Shown piece after piece: positions 1-9,415 of a DNA stretch of 64,000 nt. Position 1 is the stretch's first letter, and every line of letters starts with the position of its first letter. Location of the stretch: the NCBI RefSeq assembly GCF_014638005.1, contig NZ_BMFG01000006.1:124001-188000 (forward strand), given 5' to 3'. Below the pieces are notes generated by a model. That model was not told where the DNA came from. It made no database searches and saw only the letters and a list, made by a program, of their open reading frames with translations. The position numbers and the translations under genes were made by a program. Source of the DNA: Flavobacterium orientale (GTDB lineage: Bacteria; Bacteroidota; Bacteroidia; Flavobacteriales; Flavobacteriaceae).

Positions 1-437
1 GCTTTTGAACCCAAACTGGTTGGTCCCCATTTTACTAATTCGCCATATTCATACAATCCATAAGCTTGAATAGGATAGGAGAAAATAGCAATTTTCGGCA
101 CATCAAATAGATTTTTTACGGTATATGGAAAAGGGGAATAGGCCAAAAAATCATCATCAAATTTATCAGGTACAATTAAACTGTCGGCTTTTGGCAATGT
201 TGATTTGTCAATTCGGTTTAATGAGACAATGGTTGTTATTTCACTTCCTGAAAATTTAGATTTAAAAATTTTTCGAATAGAATCGTTTTTTAATGACCAA
301 ATTGAATAGGTAAAATCTTGCGGTTTATCATATTTTCTTTCAGGAACCGGATGTTCTTTTTTAACTTCTTTTTCGTTTTGACAAGAGATAAGAAGTGAAA
401 TAATTATAAGGAATACTGTATGTTTTAAACTATTCAT
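1..437 (-). CDS. L,D-transpeptidase-like lipoprotein, cut by window edge
   Basis: Only the first 145 codons lie in the window; the C-terminal catalytic part is missing. The N-terminus is a lipoprotein signal (hydrophobic stretch LIIISLLISC, lipobox Cys near residue 19), so the product should be anchored in the cell envelope. The last visible residues (IFSYPIQAYGLYEYGELVKW followed by GPTSLGSK) resemble the start of YkuD-type L,D-transpeptidase domains of Bacteroidota, which cross-link peptidoglycan or attach proteins to it. The Cys/His catalytic motif is outside the window, so the assignment rests on the N-terminal half of the domain. It is transcribed away from rpsA. Confidence 0.6.
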   Translation of the reverse strand, partial: MNSLKHTVFLIIISLLISCQNEKEVKKEHPVPERKYDKPQDFTYSIWSLKNDSIRKIFKSKFSGSEITTIVSLNRIDKSTLPKADSLIVPDKFDDDFLAYSPFPYTVKNLFDVPKIAIFSYPIQAYGLYEYGELVKWGPTSLGSK

Positions 438-795
438 AGGTTTAATTTTTTGGGGAATTGTGAATAATTATAAATGTAGTTAATTTGAATTTGAAATTAT
501 TTTTATCACCTTTCTTTTAAACATACTTTAACTTTTATCATGAAAATCTCATTGGAAATTTTCTATTTCAATTTAAAAAGATTCATTTTACTTTAAATAG
601 ATTTAAAAGACAACCCATTTTTGTTGTAATTCCCTCAAAAATAGTTTTGTAATTACAAAAAAGCTTCGTAATTTTGCACACCTTTTGGCGAAGAAGAGTT
701 TCCATTGGGTATAAACTATTTATGTAAACAACTTCTGCTGTTTTCTATCGCTTTCAGAAACTCAAGAAAATACAGAATACAAATTTTTTATCAGC
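438..795. other. 358-base divergent intergenic region before rpsA
   Basis: Very AT-rich spacer between the divergent L,D-transpeptidase-like gene and rpsA. Apart from the rpsA promoter at 645-676 and a leader of roughly 110 bases before the rpsA start, I see no gene, RNA or strong hairpin. The long leader could carry S1 autoregulation, but no S1-binding structure is recognisable by eye. Confidence 0.6.
645..676 (+). promoter_or_regulatory. rpsA promoter (-33 TTTTG, -7 TAATTTTG)
   Basis: TTTTG at 645-649, a 19-base spacer, then TAATTTTG at 669-676. This matches the Bacteroidota housekeeping promoter (TTG, about 19 bases, TAnnTTTG). It predicts a leader of about 110 bases before the ATG at 796. 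Confidence 0.75.
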
Positions 796-2574
796 ATGTC
801 TGAAATTTTAAAAGAACAAGAAGCGTTTTTAGCAAACTTTAACTGGCACAACTTCCAAGAAGGAATTGATGTAGTAGATGAAAAAAACCTAAGAGAATTT
901 GAAGAGTTAGTTGCTAAGACCTTCATTTCAACTGACAGCGAAGAAGTAGTAATGGGAACTGTTGTTCGTATTACTGACAGAGACGCCATCGTTGACATCA
1001 ACGCGAAATCTGAAGGAGTTATTTCTCTTAACGAATTCCGTTACAACCCAAACTTAAAAGTGGGTGACAAAGTAGAAGTATTAATCGACGTTCGTGAAGA
1101 CAGAACAGGTCAATTGGTATTATCTCACAGAAAAGCAAGAACTATCAAAGCATGGGATCGTGTTATTTCGGCTCATGATACAGGAGAGATTGTAAACGGT
1201 TTTGTTAAATGCAGAACTAAAGGTGGTATGATTGTAGACGTTTTCGGAATCGAAGCTTTCTTACCTGGATCACAAATTGATGTGAAACCAATCCGTGATT
1301 ACGATCAATATGTAAACAAAATGATGGAGTTTAAAGTGGTAAAAATTAATCACGAATTCAAAAACGTGGTTGTTTCTCACAAAGCTCTTATCGAAGCTGA
1401 TATCGAAGTTCAGAAAAAAGAAATCATTGGTCAATTAGAAAAAGGACAAGTATTAGAAGGTGTTGTTAAAAACATTACTTCTTATGGTGTGTTTATTGAC
1501 TTAGGAGGTGTTGATGGATTAATCCACATTACCGACCTTTCTTGGTCAAGAATCAATCACCCAAGTGAAGTTCTTGAATTAGACCAAAAATTAAACGTTG
1601 TAATTCTTGATTTTGATGATGAGAAAACAAGAATCCAATTAGGTTTAAAACAATTAAACGCTCACCCATGGGATGCCTTGAATGCAGACTTGAAAGTTGG
1701 TGATAAAGTGAAAGGTAAAGTAGTAGTTATAGCTGATTACGGTGCTTTCATTGAAGTTGCTGAAGGTGTTGAAGGTTTGATTCACGTTTCTGAAATGTCT
1801 TGGTCAACGCATTTACGTTCGGCTCAAGATTTCATGAAAATTGGAGACGAGGTTGAAGCAGTTGTGTTAACTTTAGACAGAGACGAAAGAAAAATGTCTT
1901 TAGGTATCAAACAAATGACTCAAGATCCTTGGACTGATATTACTGCTAAATATCCTGTTGGTTCAAAACACACAGGTATCGTTAGAAACTTTACAAACTT
2001 TGGTATTTTCGTAGAATTAGAAGAAGGTATCGATGGTTTAATTTATATTTCTGATTTATCTTGGACTAAAAAAATCAAACATCCATCGGAATTCGTTAAT
2101 GTTGGCGAAAACTTAGATGTTGTTGTTTTAGAACTTGATGTTGACGGACGTAAATTATCTTTAGGTCACAAACAAACTACAGCAAATCCATGGGACAAAC
2201 ATGAAGATGCTTATGCAGTAGGAACTGTTCATAACGGTGTTATTGCTGAGATTGTTGACAAAGGTGCTACTGTTGATTTTGGTGATGATGTAGTTGCATT
2301 TATTCCAACACGTCATTTAGAAAAAGAAGACGGTAAAAAATTGAAAAAAGGTGATACAGCTGACTTCAAAGTAATTGAATTCAACAAAGAATTCAAAAGA
2401 GTTGTAGCTTCTCACACGGCTATTTTCAGAGAAGAAGAGGAGAAAAATGTGAAAGCTGCTTCAGAATCGGTTGCTGCTAATAACAATACAAATGCTCCTG
2501 TTCAAACTCTTGGAGAAAACAACCAAATTTTAGCTGACTTAAAAGCTAAAATGGAAAAAGGAGAGAAGAAATAA
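796..2574 (+). CDS. rpsA: 30S ribosomal protein S1
   Basis: 592 residues with six S1 (OB-fold) repeats at about 49-116, 133-198, 217-288, 302-376, 388-462 and 475-545. Repeats 3-5 are the most regular, each with a GVFIDLGG or GAFIEV type core and a GLIH(I/V)S/T-DLSW stretch. The acidic N-terminal region and lysine-rich C-terminus fit Bacteroidota S1. The protein binds mRNA and helps load it on the 30S subunit, which matters in a phylum that largely lacks Shine-Dalgarno sequences; none is seen before this gene either. It is monocistronic, with its own promoter and a strong terminator. Confidence 0.97.
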   Translation: MSEILKEQEAFLANFNWHNFQEGIDVVDEKNLREFEELVAKTFISTDSEEVVMGTVVRITDRDAIVDINAKSEGVISLNEFRYNPNLKVGDKVEVLIDVREDRTGQLVLSHRKARTIKAWDRVISAHDTGEIVNGFVKCRTKGGMIVDVFGIEAFLPGSQIDVKPIRDYDQYVNKMMEFKVVKINHEFKNVVVSHKALIEADIEVQKKEIIGQLEKGQVLEGVVKNITSYGVFIDLGGVDGLIHITDLSWSRINHPSEVLELDQKLNVVILDFDDEKTRIQLGLKQLNAHPWDALNADLKVGDKVKGKVVVIADYGAFIEVAEGVEGLIHVSEMSWSTHLRSAQDFMKIGDEVEAVVLTLDRDERKMSLGIKQMTQDPWTDITAKYPVGSKHTGIVRNFTNFGIFVELEEGIDGLIYISDLSWTKKIKHPSEFVNVGENLDVVVLELDVDGRKLSLGHKQTTANPWDKHEDAYAVGTVHNGVIAEIVDKGATVDFGDDVVAFIPTRHLEKEDGKKLKKGDTADFKVIEFNKEFKRVVASHTAIFREEEEKNVKAASESVAANNNTNAPVQTLGENNQILADLKAKMEKGEKK

Positions 2575-2596
2575 TTTATTGTTTCTCTATTATACT

Positions 2597-2628
2597 AATC
2601 CCCTCAAATTTTTGAGGGGATTTTTTTT
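2597..2628 (+). terminator. rpsA intrinsic terminator
   Basis: Inverted repeat AATCCCCTCAAA / TTTGAGGGGATT (2597-2608 and 2611-2622), in effect a CCCCTCAAA hairpin, followed by eight or more T. It lies just after the rpsA stop. Confidence 0.9.
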
Positions 2629-2719
2629 GTTCATTTTTTTATTTTTATATAATTCATGATTTTTAAATCCAAACAAACTATATCACCGTAAATGAGAATA
2701 TAACTTTAAAAAAAACATC

Positions 2720-3289
2720 ATGAAAACTCAAAAAAAAGTAGCAACATTTGTAATGGCATTTGTAATGATTATTGGAACTTCAATTTTTGCCCAAACCAAA
2801 GAGAGAACTGTTGAAGTAGGTGGTGCTCCAATGTATCCCAGTAAAAATATTGTGGAAAATGCGATAAATTCAAAAGATCACACCACATTAGTGGCGGCAG
2901 TAAAAGCAGCCGGATTAGTTGAAACGTTACAATCAGAAGGACCATTCACCGTTTTTGCTCCAACCAATGCGGCATTTGATAAATTGCCAAAAGGAACCGT
3001 AGAATTCTTAGTAAAACCTGAGAACATAAAAACATTACAAACAATTTTAACGTATCATGTTTTAGCGGGTAAATTCAGTGCTTCAGATATCGTTAGTGCA
3101 ATTAAAGCCGGAAATGGTAAAGCTGAATTTAAAACCGTAAGTGGCGGTAAATTATATGCTTCTTTAAGCGGTAAGGATGTTATTTTGATAGACGAGAACG
3201 GAGGAAAATCGAAAGTAACAATTAAGGATGTTAATCAGTCCAATGGCGTGATTCACGTTGTTGATGCTGTTGTCACTCCAAAATCTTAA
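2720..3289 (+). CDS. Secreted fasciclin (FAS1) domain protein
   Basis: 189 residues. A Sec signal peptide (about 1-25, ending SIFAQ) is followed by one FAS1 domain from about residue 52 to 187. The typical motifs are present: the FTVFAPTNAAF box, the LTYHVL segment, and NGVIHVVDAV near the end. FAS1 domains are extracellular adhesion modules; single-domain bacterial forms are exported and have no known enzymatic activity. There is no T9SS sorting tail, so a periplasmic or outer-surface location is inferred. The gene stands alone, with a terminator behind it. Confidence 0.9.
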   Translation: MKTQKKVATFVMAFVMIIGTSIFAQTKERTVEVGGAPMYPSKNIVENAINSKDHTTLVAAVKAAGLVETLQSEGPFTVFAPTNAAFDKLPKGTVEFLVKPENIKTLQTILTYHVLAGKFSASDIVSAIKAGNGKAEFKTVSGGKLYASLSGKDVILIDENGGKSKVTIKDVNQSNGVIHVVDAVVTPKS

Positions 3290-3386
3290 ACAAAATAAAA
3301 CTAAAAATCATTTTTAATCGTAAATAAAAATGTGTGGAATATATTTAATGATTTCATGTTAGTTGTTATTTGTTTGTTTTTAAAAA

Positions 3387-3420
3387 GAAAACCACGCTTC
3401 TTGGCGTGGTTTTCTCATTT
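3387..3420. terminator. Bidirectional terminator between FAS1 gene and pheT
   Basis: Perfect 11-base stem GAAAACCACGC / GCGTGGTTTTC with a 6-base loop (3398-3403), A-rich on the left and T-rich on the right. It can serve both convergent genes. Confidence 0.85.
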
Positions 3421-3436
3421 TTATATGTGTTTCATT

Positions 3437-5857
3437 TTATCTTAAAACAGCACCTAATTCCTTTTCAAAATTAGATTGTAGTTTGGTCATAATTTTATCA
3501 ATTTGCTCGTCAGTTAACGTTTTTCCTTGATCTTGAAGTATAAAACTCAAAGCATATGATTTTTTTCCTTCTTGAAGATTTTTACCTTGATAAACATCAA
3601 AGAGACTTATTTCTTTGACTAACGTTTTTTCAGTTTGTCGGGCAATTTTGTAAATACTTTCAAACGTGGTGTTTTCATCTAATAAAAGTGCTAAATCCCT
3701 TCTAACTTCAGGATATTTTGGTAGTTCTTGAAATTTAATTTTATTAGAAATCAATTTTAAGATAAAATTCCAATTAAAATCAGCGAAAAAAACGTCTTGT
3801 TTTATATCAAAATATTTCAAAATTGGTTTTCTAACCGTTCCTAATTCTACTACCAAATCATTACCGGAATAGTAGGCAATTCCTTCGCCAAAAACGTCGG
3901 AGGTTACGGGTTTAGTTTCTAATTTTTGAATACCTAATCTGTTTACTATTGTTTCAACCAATCCTTTAAACAGAAAGAAATCAGAAGGTTTTTGAGAATT
4001 TGTCCAACTCTCAGGTTTGTCACTTCCGGTTACAAAAAGTGATAAATGCTTGTTTTCTTCATAACCTGATGGCATTTTGTGATAGCTTTTTCCAAACTCA
4101 AAAAGTTTCAAATCTGAATTTTTTCTATTGATATTATACGAAACAGCTTCAAGTCCTGAGAATAAAAGCGATTGTCGCATTGCTGACAAATCCAAACTTA
4201 ATGGGTTTAGCATTAATACATTAAACTCTTCTCTTAAGTTTTCAGAAAGCTTAACATAATCGGGTTTGGTTAAAGAATTGGCCATCATTTCATGAAATCC
4301 AAAGGAGTTCAATTGTGCGGCAATGCTATTTTGAATTTTATAATCTTCCGTTCTACTGGAGTTGGAAACGGTTGCATTTAATTTTTTACTAAAATTGATG
4401 TTGTTATAACCATAAACACGAAGAATTTCTTCAATAACATCAATTTCTCTTTGAACATCAACACGATAGGATGGAATGGTTAATCCTAAACCGGCATCAG
4501 AAACACTATTTACTTTAATTTCAAGTGAAACTAAAATCTTTTTAATGGTTTCTTTTGGAATTTCCTGACCGATGATTTTATTGACATTATTATAATTCAG
4601 GACAACTGAAAAATCTTCGATTTTTTTAGGATAAATATCAATGATGTCAGAAGTTATTTCACCTCCGGCTAATTCTTTAATTAATATGGCAGCTCTTTTT
4701 AAAGCATATTCAGTAATTGTAGCATCAATACCTCTTTCAAATCGAAAAGAAGCATCAGTACTTAGTCCGTGACGTTTTGCCGTTTTTCTGATAGAAATCG
4801 GATTGAAATAAGCACTTTCTAAAAAGATACTATTGGTGTATTCGTTAACACCTGAATTTTTTCCACCAAAAACACCGGCGATACATAGCGGTCCTTTTTC
4901 GTCACAAATCATTAAATCATCTTCATGTAAAATTCGTTCAATATCATCCAAAGTGGTGAATTTTGTACCTGATTCAACTGTTTTTACGACTATTTTACCG
5001 TTTATTTTTGAAGCATCAAAAGCATGTAAAGGTTGACCTAATTCATGAAGTACATAATTGGTTACGTCAACAATATTATTTTTTGGTGTGATTCCAATTG
5101 CTTTCAATCTATTTTGTAACCAACTTGGAGATGGTTTCACAGTAATTCCGGAAATGGTCACACCACAATATCGTGGAGCCAATTTGGTATCTTTTACTTC
5201 GGCATCAATTTTTAAAGTACGTTTGTCCACTCTAAAATTGGTAACAGAAGGAGTTATTAATTCAGGATGTACATTTTTTAAAGTCATTCCGGCTCTTAAA
5301 TCTCTTGCAACACCTAAATGCGACATCGCATCAGCACGGTTGGGTGTTAATCCGATTTCAAAAACTTCGTCATTTTCTATTTCTAAAATTTTTGCTAATG
5401 GCGTGCCGGGAACTAAGCTATCTTCCAAAACCATAATACCGTCATGATTATCGCTTAATCCCAATTCGTCTTCGGCACAAATCATTCCGTTGCTTTCCTG
5501 ACCTCTAATTTTTCCTTTTTTGATGAGTAATTCAACACCTTCTTTATCATAAAGTTTTGTGCCAATTGTTGCAACAGGTACTTTTTGTCCGGCAGCTACA
5601 TTACTGGCACCACAAACAATTTGAATGGGAGTGCTTTCACCAATGTTAACTGTTGTAATTTTTAACCGATCTGCGTCAGGATGTTTTTCACAAGTTAGCA
5701 CGTCACCAACTACAACACCTTCAAGTGCTCCCTTAACGGATTGGAATTTTTCAATTCCTTCCACTTCAAGGCCTAAATCTGTTAATAAAGTCGCTGTTTC
5801 TTCGGCAGTCCAATCTGATTTTATAAATTGCTTTAACCAATTATAGGAAATACGCAT
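3437..5857 (-). CDS. pheT: Phenylalanine-tRNA ligase beta subunit
   Basis: 806 residues, the usual size for a full-length bacterial PheT. Order of domains: N-terminal fold, EMAP/tRNA-binding OB domain (about 40-150, with HPDADRLKITTVNIG), B3/B4 editing region (about 210-380), B5 domain (about 405-475), catalytic-like core, and a C-terminal anticodon-binding FDX-ACB domain (about 713-806, PEVRRDLALLLDE). It pairs with PheS to charge tRNA-Phe in the cytoplasm. pheS is not adjacent here, so the two genes are split, which is common in this group. No T-box or attenuator is visible upstream. Confidence 0.97.
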   Translation of the reverse strand: MRISYNWLKQFIKSDWTAEETATLLTDLGLEVEGIEKFQSVKGALEGVVVGDVLTCEKHPDADRLKITTVNIGESTPIQIVCGASNVAAGQKVPVATIGTKLYDKEGVELLIKKGKIRGQESNGMICAEDELGLSDNHDGIMVLEDSLVPGTPLAKILEIENDEVFEIGLTPNRADAMSHLGVARDLRAGMTLKNVHPELITPSVTNFRVDKRTLKIDAEVKDTKLAPRYCGVTISGITVKPSPSWLQNRLKAIGITPKNNIVDVTNYVLHELGQPLHAFDASKINGKIVVKTVESGTKFTTLDDIERILHEDDLMICDEKGPLCIAGVFGGKNSGVNEYTNSIFLESAYFNPISIRKTAKRHGLSTDASFRFERGIDATITEYALKRAAILIKELAGGEITSDIIDIYPKKIEDFSVVLNYNNVNKIIGQEIPKETIKKILVSLEIKVNSVSDAGLGLTIPSYRVDVQREIDVIEEILRVYGYNNINFSKKLNATVSNSSRTEDYKIQNSIAAQLNSFGFHEMMANSLTKPDYVKLSENLREEFNVLMLNPLSLDLSAMRQSLLFSGLEAVSYNINRKNSDLKLFEFGKSYHKMPSGYEENKHLSLFVTGSDKPESWTNSQKPSDFFLFKGLVETIVNRLGIQKLETKPVTSDVFGEGIAYYSGNDLVVELGTVRKPILKYFDIKQDVFFADFNWNFILKLISNKIKFQELPKYPEVRRDLALLLDENTTFESIYKIARQTEKTLVKEISLFDVYQGKNLQEGKKSYALSFILQDQGKTLTDEQIDKIMTKLQSNFEKELGAVLR

Positions 5858-5879
5858 AGGGTTCTATATTTATAGGATG

Positions 5880-5887
5880 CAAATATA
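5880..5887 (-). promoter_or_regulatory. pheT -7 box
   Basis: On the minus strand TATATTTG fits the TAnnTTTG -7 consensus, 22 bases before the pheT ATG. No clear TTG element is found about 19 bases further upstream. Confidence 0.45.
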
Positions 5888-5960
5888 GGAAATGCCTTTT
5901 GGTTAACGAAAATCTGAACTAAAAAAGAAGAAAAATAAACATCTAAAATTCTAGAAAATA

Positions 5961-6827
5961 TTAATTCAATAACTCGATACAATTTTTTTCAATATTTTTT
6001 GCAATTTTTTCAGTTGGTAAATCATTTGGATCATCACCAAATGGATCTTCAATTTCTTCGGCGATCAATTCTAAACTGGCTAACACATAAAAAATAAATA
6101 CAACAACCGGAATCACATAATACCCCAATTGAAATACATATCCAAAAGGAAGTGTCAAAACATAAGCAAAAATGAATTTTTTAATAAATGCACTGTAGGA
6201 ATAGGGAATAGGCGTGTTTTTAATTCGTTCACAAGAACCGCAAACATCAGTAAACGATTGCATTTCGGAATTTAAAATTATCAATTCATCGCCTGAAATT
6301 TTTTTTGCTTTGTACAATTCATTTATTTTATTAAAAATAGCATGTGCAATTTGATTGGGTTTGTGTTTTTGATGATCAATTTCTAAGTCAACATCTTCAA
6401 ACAATTGCAAACTCACTTCTTTGTTTTTTAAATGTTTTTCTAAAACAGATGCATAACTCGGAATTACCTTTTTAAAATATGCTTTATCGTCTTTATCTTG
6501 AAGAATCACACTTAATTTTAAAGCTAAATTTCTACTGGTGTTAACTAAATTTCCCCATTGTTTTCTTCCTTCCCACCATCTGTCATAAGCAGTATTGGTT
6601 CTGAAAACCAGTAAAAGAGAAATCACAAAACCCAGCATGTTGTGCATTATAGTAATGTTTTTTACATAACTAGTATCAGATAATTGCCAATATTCTAACT
6701 CTAAATAAGCTACAATGCCTGAATAAATTCCGATGAGTAGCATTATTGGAAATAGTTTCCGGAAGGTATCTCCTTTATGAAATTGAAAAATGAAAGTAAA
6801 CCAATCTTTTGTGTTGTATGAAACCAT
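5961..6827 (-). CDS. Bestrophin-family anion channel
   Basis: 288 residues of the bestrophin/UPF0187 (YneE) family. Hydrophobic helices lie at about 25-45, 60-78 and a pair near 215-250. The family core RTNTAYDRWWEGRKQWGNLV is present at about 77-97, and an acidic stretch (IEDPFGDDPNDL) follows the last helix. Bacterial bestrophins form pentameric inner-membrane channels for anions or, in some cases, cations; the selectivity here cannot be told. A second, longer member lies at 59554-60540 in an operon with carbonic anhydrase. This copy has no operon partner: pheT is downstream on the same strand but 103 bases away with its own -7 box. Confidence 0.9.
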   Translation of the reverse strand: MVSYNTKDWFTFIFQFHKGDTFRKLFPIMLLIGIYSGIVAYLELEYWQLSDTSYVKNITIMHNMLGFVISLLLVFRTNTAYDRWWEGRKQWGNLVNTSRNLALKLSVILQDKDDKAYFKKVIPSYASVLEKHLKNKEVSLQLFEDVDLEIDHQKHKPNQIAHAIFNKINELYKAKKISGDELIILNSEMQSFTDVCGSCERIKNTPIPYSYSAFIKKFIFAYVLTLPFGYVFQLGYYVIPVVVFIFYVLASLELIAEEIEDPFGDDPNDLPTEKIAKNIEKNCIELLN

Positions 6828-6923
6828 AGTAATGGGTAAAGTTTAAATAATATCTTTGTGAAAGATTACAATTTTCAAAAGTAGAAATTCTTTTGCATAA
6901 CAATTAACTTAACTGGATTTTTC

Positions 6924-7535
6924 ATGCTTTATTTATTAGACATAATTGGAACCATGGCATTTGCGATTTCCGGAGTATTAACTGCGTTTCATAAAAAACT
7001 AGATCCTTTTGGTGTTTTTATAATTGCGTTTGTTACCGCTGTTGGAGGGGGAACTTTGCGAGATGTATTAATTGGCAGAACTCCCGTTGGTTGGATGCAA
7101 GATTTGAATTATGTGTATGCGATTATTATTGGTTTTGTTTTGGCATTGATTTTCAGAAAAAAATTAGACAAACTAAGAAAGTCATTATTGCTTTTTGACA
7201 CCATTGGATTAGGTGTTTTTACTTTGATCGGATTAGAAAAAGGAATTGCTATTGATTTACATCCTATTATATGTATCGCTTTAGGAACGATGACAGCTTG
7301 TTTTGGTGGTGTAATTCGTGATATTTTGTGTAATGAAATTCCGGTAATTTTCAGAAGAGAAATTTATGCAACCATTTGTATTATTGGTGGCATTGTGTTT
7401 TTTGCTTTAGAATATTTTGAAGTTTCCAATGATTTGATTTATTTAATCACGTCTTTAGTAATTATATCCATTCGATTGTTTGCCGTAAAATTCAAATGGT
7501 ATTTGCCAACCATCGGAAAAAATGTTATCTCGTAA
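6924..7535 (+). CDS. TRIC-type trimeric cation channel family protein (UPF0126)
   Basis: 203 residues, almost all in seven predicted membrane helices, with two related halves, as expected for UPF0126/TRIC proteins (E. coli YicG and YadS). Each half carries the family glycine motif: AVGGGTLRDVLIGRTPVGWM in the first and CFGGVIRDILCNEIPVIF in the second. Prokaryotic TRIC proteins form trimeric K+-permeable channels; some members have been linked to glycine transport. It is divergent from the bestrophin gene, and its last 11 bases overlap the end of the convergent gliding-type gene. Confidence 0.88.
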   Translation: MLYLLDIIGTMAFAISGVLTAFHKKLDPFGVFIIAFVTAVGGGTLRDVLIGRTPVGWMQDLNYVYAIIIGFVLALIFRKKLDKLRKSLLLFDTIGLGVFTLIGLEKGIAIDLHPIICIALGTMTACFGGVIRDILCNEIPVIFRREIYATICIIGGIVFFALEYFEVSNDLIYLITSLVIISIRLFAVKFKWYLPTIGKNVIS

Positions 7536-9330
7536 GATACAAATAGCCCACAAATGGTGCTAAATAATCGGGGTCGTTCAATTCCAGAACATAATAATAA
7601 GTTCCTTCGGGAGCATTGCCACCTTGAAATGATTTTCGTTCTGTAACTTCACCTTGCCAAAAAGGGTCGTTATTTCTTCCTGTCCATAACAAAACGCCCC
7701 ATCGGTTGTAAACAAATAGTTCGTAATTCAAAAAAATGTCTTTCAAACCATCAATAAAAAAGTTGTCATTAAAACCATCATTGTTAGCTGATATAAAATT
7801 GTAAATAGTTGGAGGACAATTTCGGGTTTTTAAATCAAATGAAATTATGCTGAAACAATCCTCATTTTCAATTCGTATATAAATAGTTTTTGGTGTGGGT
7901 TGAATCGAATAGTTTGTTGGATTTAAAATTTGATTTTGCAATAAAAAGGCATCATTTTCACTTTCATAAAAGGCAATTTCTTCTGCGGAATTAGTGATAA
8001 ATTCCTCAACATGGGTTATTAAATCGAATGTGCCAAGGCTCAAACCTTCGTTACAACTAAATAAATCGGGAATTGAAATGGTTTCAGGGCTAAAAATTAA
8101 TTCAATAACAATTTCATCGCTATTGTTGGTTTCATCAATTTCAGAAACAATTCCGGTCCCGTTTCCGATATCATCTACCACAAATGTTAGTGTAAATTCG
8201 CCCTCAATTTCAATCGGAATTTGAATGACAATTGTTCCTGACTCTGATGCTCCAATTTCGATTATAGTTGTTGTTTCTGTGGTTCCAATTAAAATATCAT
8301 TTGCATAAATTGCAATTGGTGTTTCACTTGGCAAAGGATTTGTAGCAGTTGCTAAATTATAAACAGTATAATCAACGGTTATAAATCGCGAATCACAGTT
8401 TAATGTTACAGAATCAGTCTCTATCACAGCATCTGGCACTTGACTGTTTAGTTTGGTAACCACAGCATTTATCATCACAAAATCCTGACCTGATGTTAAA
8501 GCAATTTCTGCACTACTATCGCCAGGTTGAATATTGTTTTGAATGTCATAAACATCTAAATCCATGTTGTATAAAGTTGTGCTTCCTGTAAAACTATTTG
8601 TACCGTTAAAAGCATTGTTTGCAGGATTCAAAGGTGGATTGCTCAAAATCGATCCGTTTATGGTTAAGGTTTCGTTTACGGCAATGCCAACATCACCTTC
8701 CCAAGCCAGAAATCCAATTTTGGCTCCAACATCATCGATAACATTTAAACTGTTTAAAGTAATTTGAAGTTCTTGAGGAACACCTTGTAGTCCGTCATAA
8801 ACATTAATTTGATTGAGCGGTAAATTATCATTTTTATAAATAATTATAATGGCCCATCCGGCAAAGTTTGTTTTAACTATAAAATGTTGAGCCAAAAAAG
8901 AGGAAACATCCAAATCTGAAAAAACATAAGAACCGTTACCTGTTTCACTTACATAATCAGTGATATCAACAAAAGCACTGAAATAATCTAAAGTCAAACC
9001 ACTGCTAATTCTTTGATGGCTAAACGTTCGTTCGGCTTGAAAAGATATGTTATTTAGTTTCACATCAAAATCGCCGGTACCACTTCCGGCCCAATATAAA
9101 TAGGCTTTAACAATCGAATCGTTTGCCGATAAATTTAATGAAGCTTCAGAAGTTGATAAAATGTTAGGTTGTGTTTGAAAAGTATTCTCCATCGGATTCA
9201 ATGTGTTTCCGATAAAAGTAAAATCAAACCGGCCGTTAAATTGCTGATACAATGAAACATCTTGTCCGAATAGCGAACTCATCCAGAAATACGATAGGCA
9301 AATAACAAAAATGTTGTATTTTCGTTTCAC
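7525..9330 (-). CDS. T9SS type B sorting-domain secreted protein (gliding-motility-associated C-terminus)
   Basis: 601 residues: signal peptide (about 1-22, SLFGQ), a large beta-rich region, a CARDB-like repeat around 295-410 (ETDSVTLNC... DETNNSDEIVIEL), a linker, and the type B C-terminal domain over the last ~95 residues. The hallmarks of that domain are present: ISANNDGFNDNFFIDGL, YELFVYNRWGVLLW, and APEGTYYYVLEL before a short terminal strand. Such proteins are exported across the outer membrane by the type IX system, usually together with a PorP/SprF partner, but no sprF-like gene is next to this one. The function of the exported part is unknown; adhesin-like roles are usual. Confidence 0.88.
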   Translation of the reverse strand: MKRKYNIFVICLSYFWMSSLFGQDVSLYQQFNGRFDFTFIGNTLNPMENTFQTQPNILSTSEASLNLSANDSIVKAYLYWAGSGTGDFDVKLNNISFQAERTFSHQRISSGLTLDYFSAFVDITDYVSETGNGSYVFSDLDVSSFLAQHFIVKTNFAGWAIIIIYKNDNLPLNQINVYDGLQGVPQELQITLNSLNVIDDVGAKIGFLAWEGDVGIAVNETLTINGSILSNPPLNPANNAFNGTNSFTGSTTLYNMDLDVYDIQNNIQPGDSSAEIALTSGQDFVMINAVVTKLNSQVPDAVIETDSVTLNCDSRFITVDYTVYNLATATNPLPSETPIAIYANDILIGTTETTTIIEIGASESGTIVIQIPIEIEGEFTLTFVVDDIGNGTGIVSEIDETNNSDEIVIELIFSPETISIPDLFSCNEGLSLGTFDLITHVEEFITNSAEEIAFYESENDAFLLQNQILNPTNYSIQPTPKTIYIRIENEDCFSIISFDLKTRNCPPTIYNFISANNDGFNDNFFIDGLKDIFLNYELFVYNRWGVLLWTGRNNDPFWQGEVTERKSFQGGNAPEGTYYYVLELNDPDYLAPFVGYLYLTR

Positions 9331-9415
9331 AGTATAGATTTGGAAAATTGTCCTAAAGATAAGGATATTTATAATTATATTTCATTTCTTTACTTGAGCA
9401 ACTAAATTTTTAAGT

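Noticed and set aside
5058..5447. Long open frame antisense to pheT
   Set aside because: Codons mirror the pheT frame, there is no promoter or family pattern, and pheT is clearly coding through it. Similar antisense frames elsewhere in the window were treated the same way.
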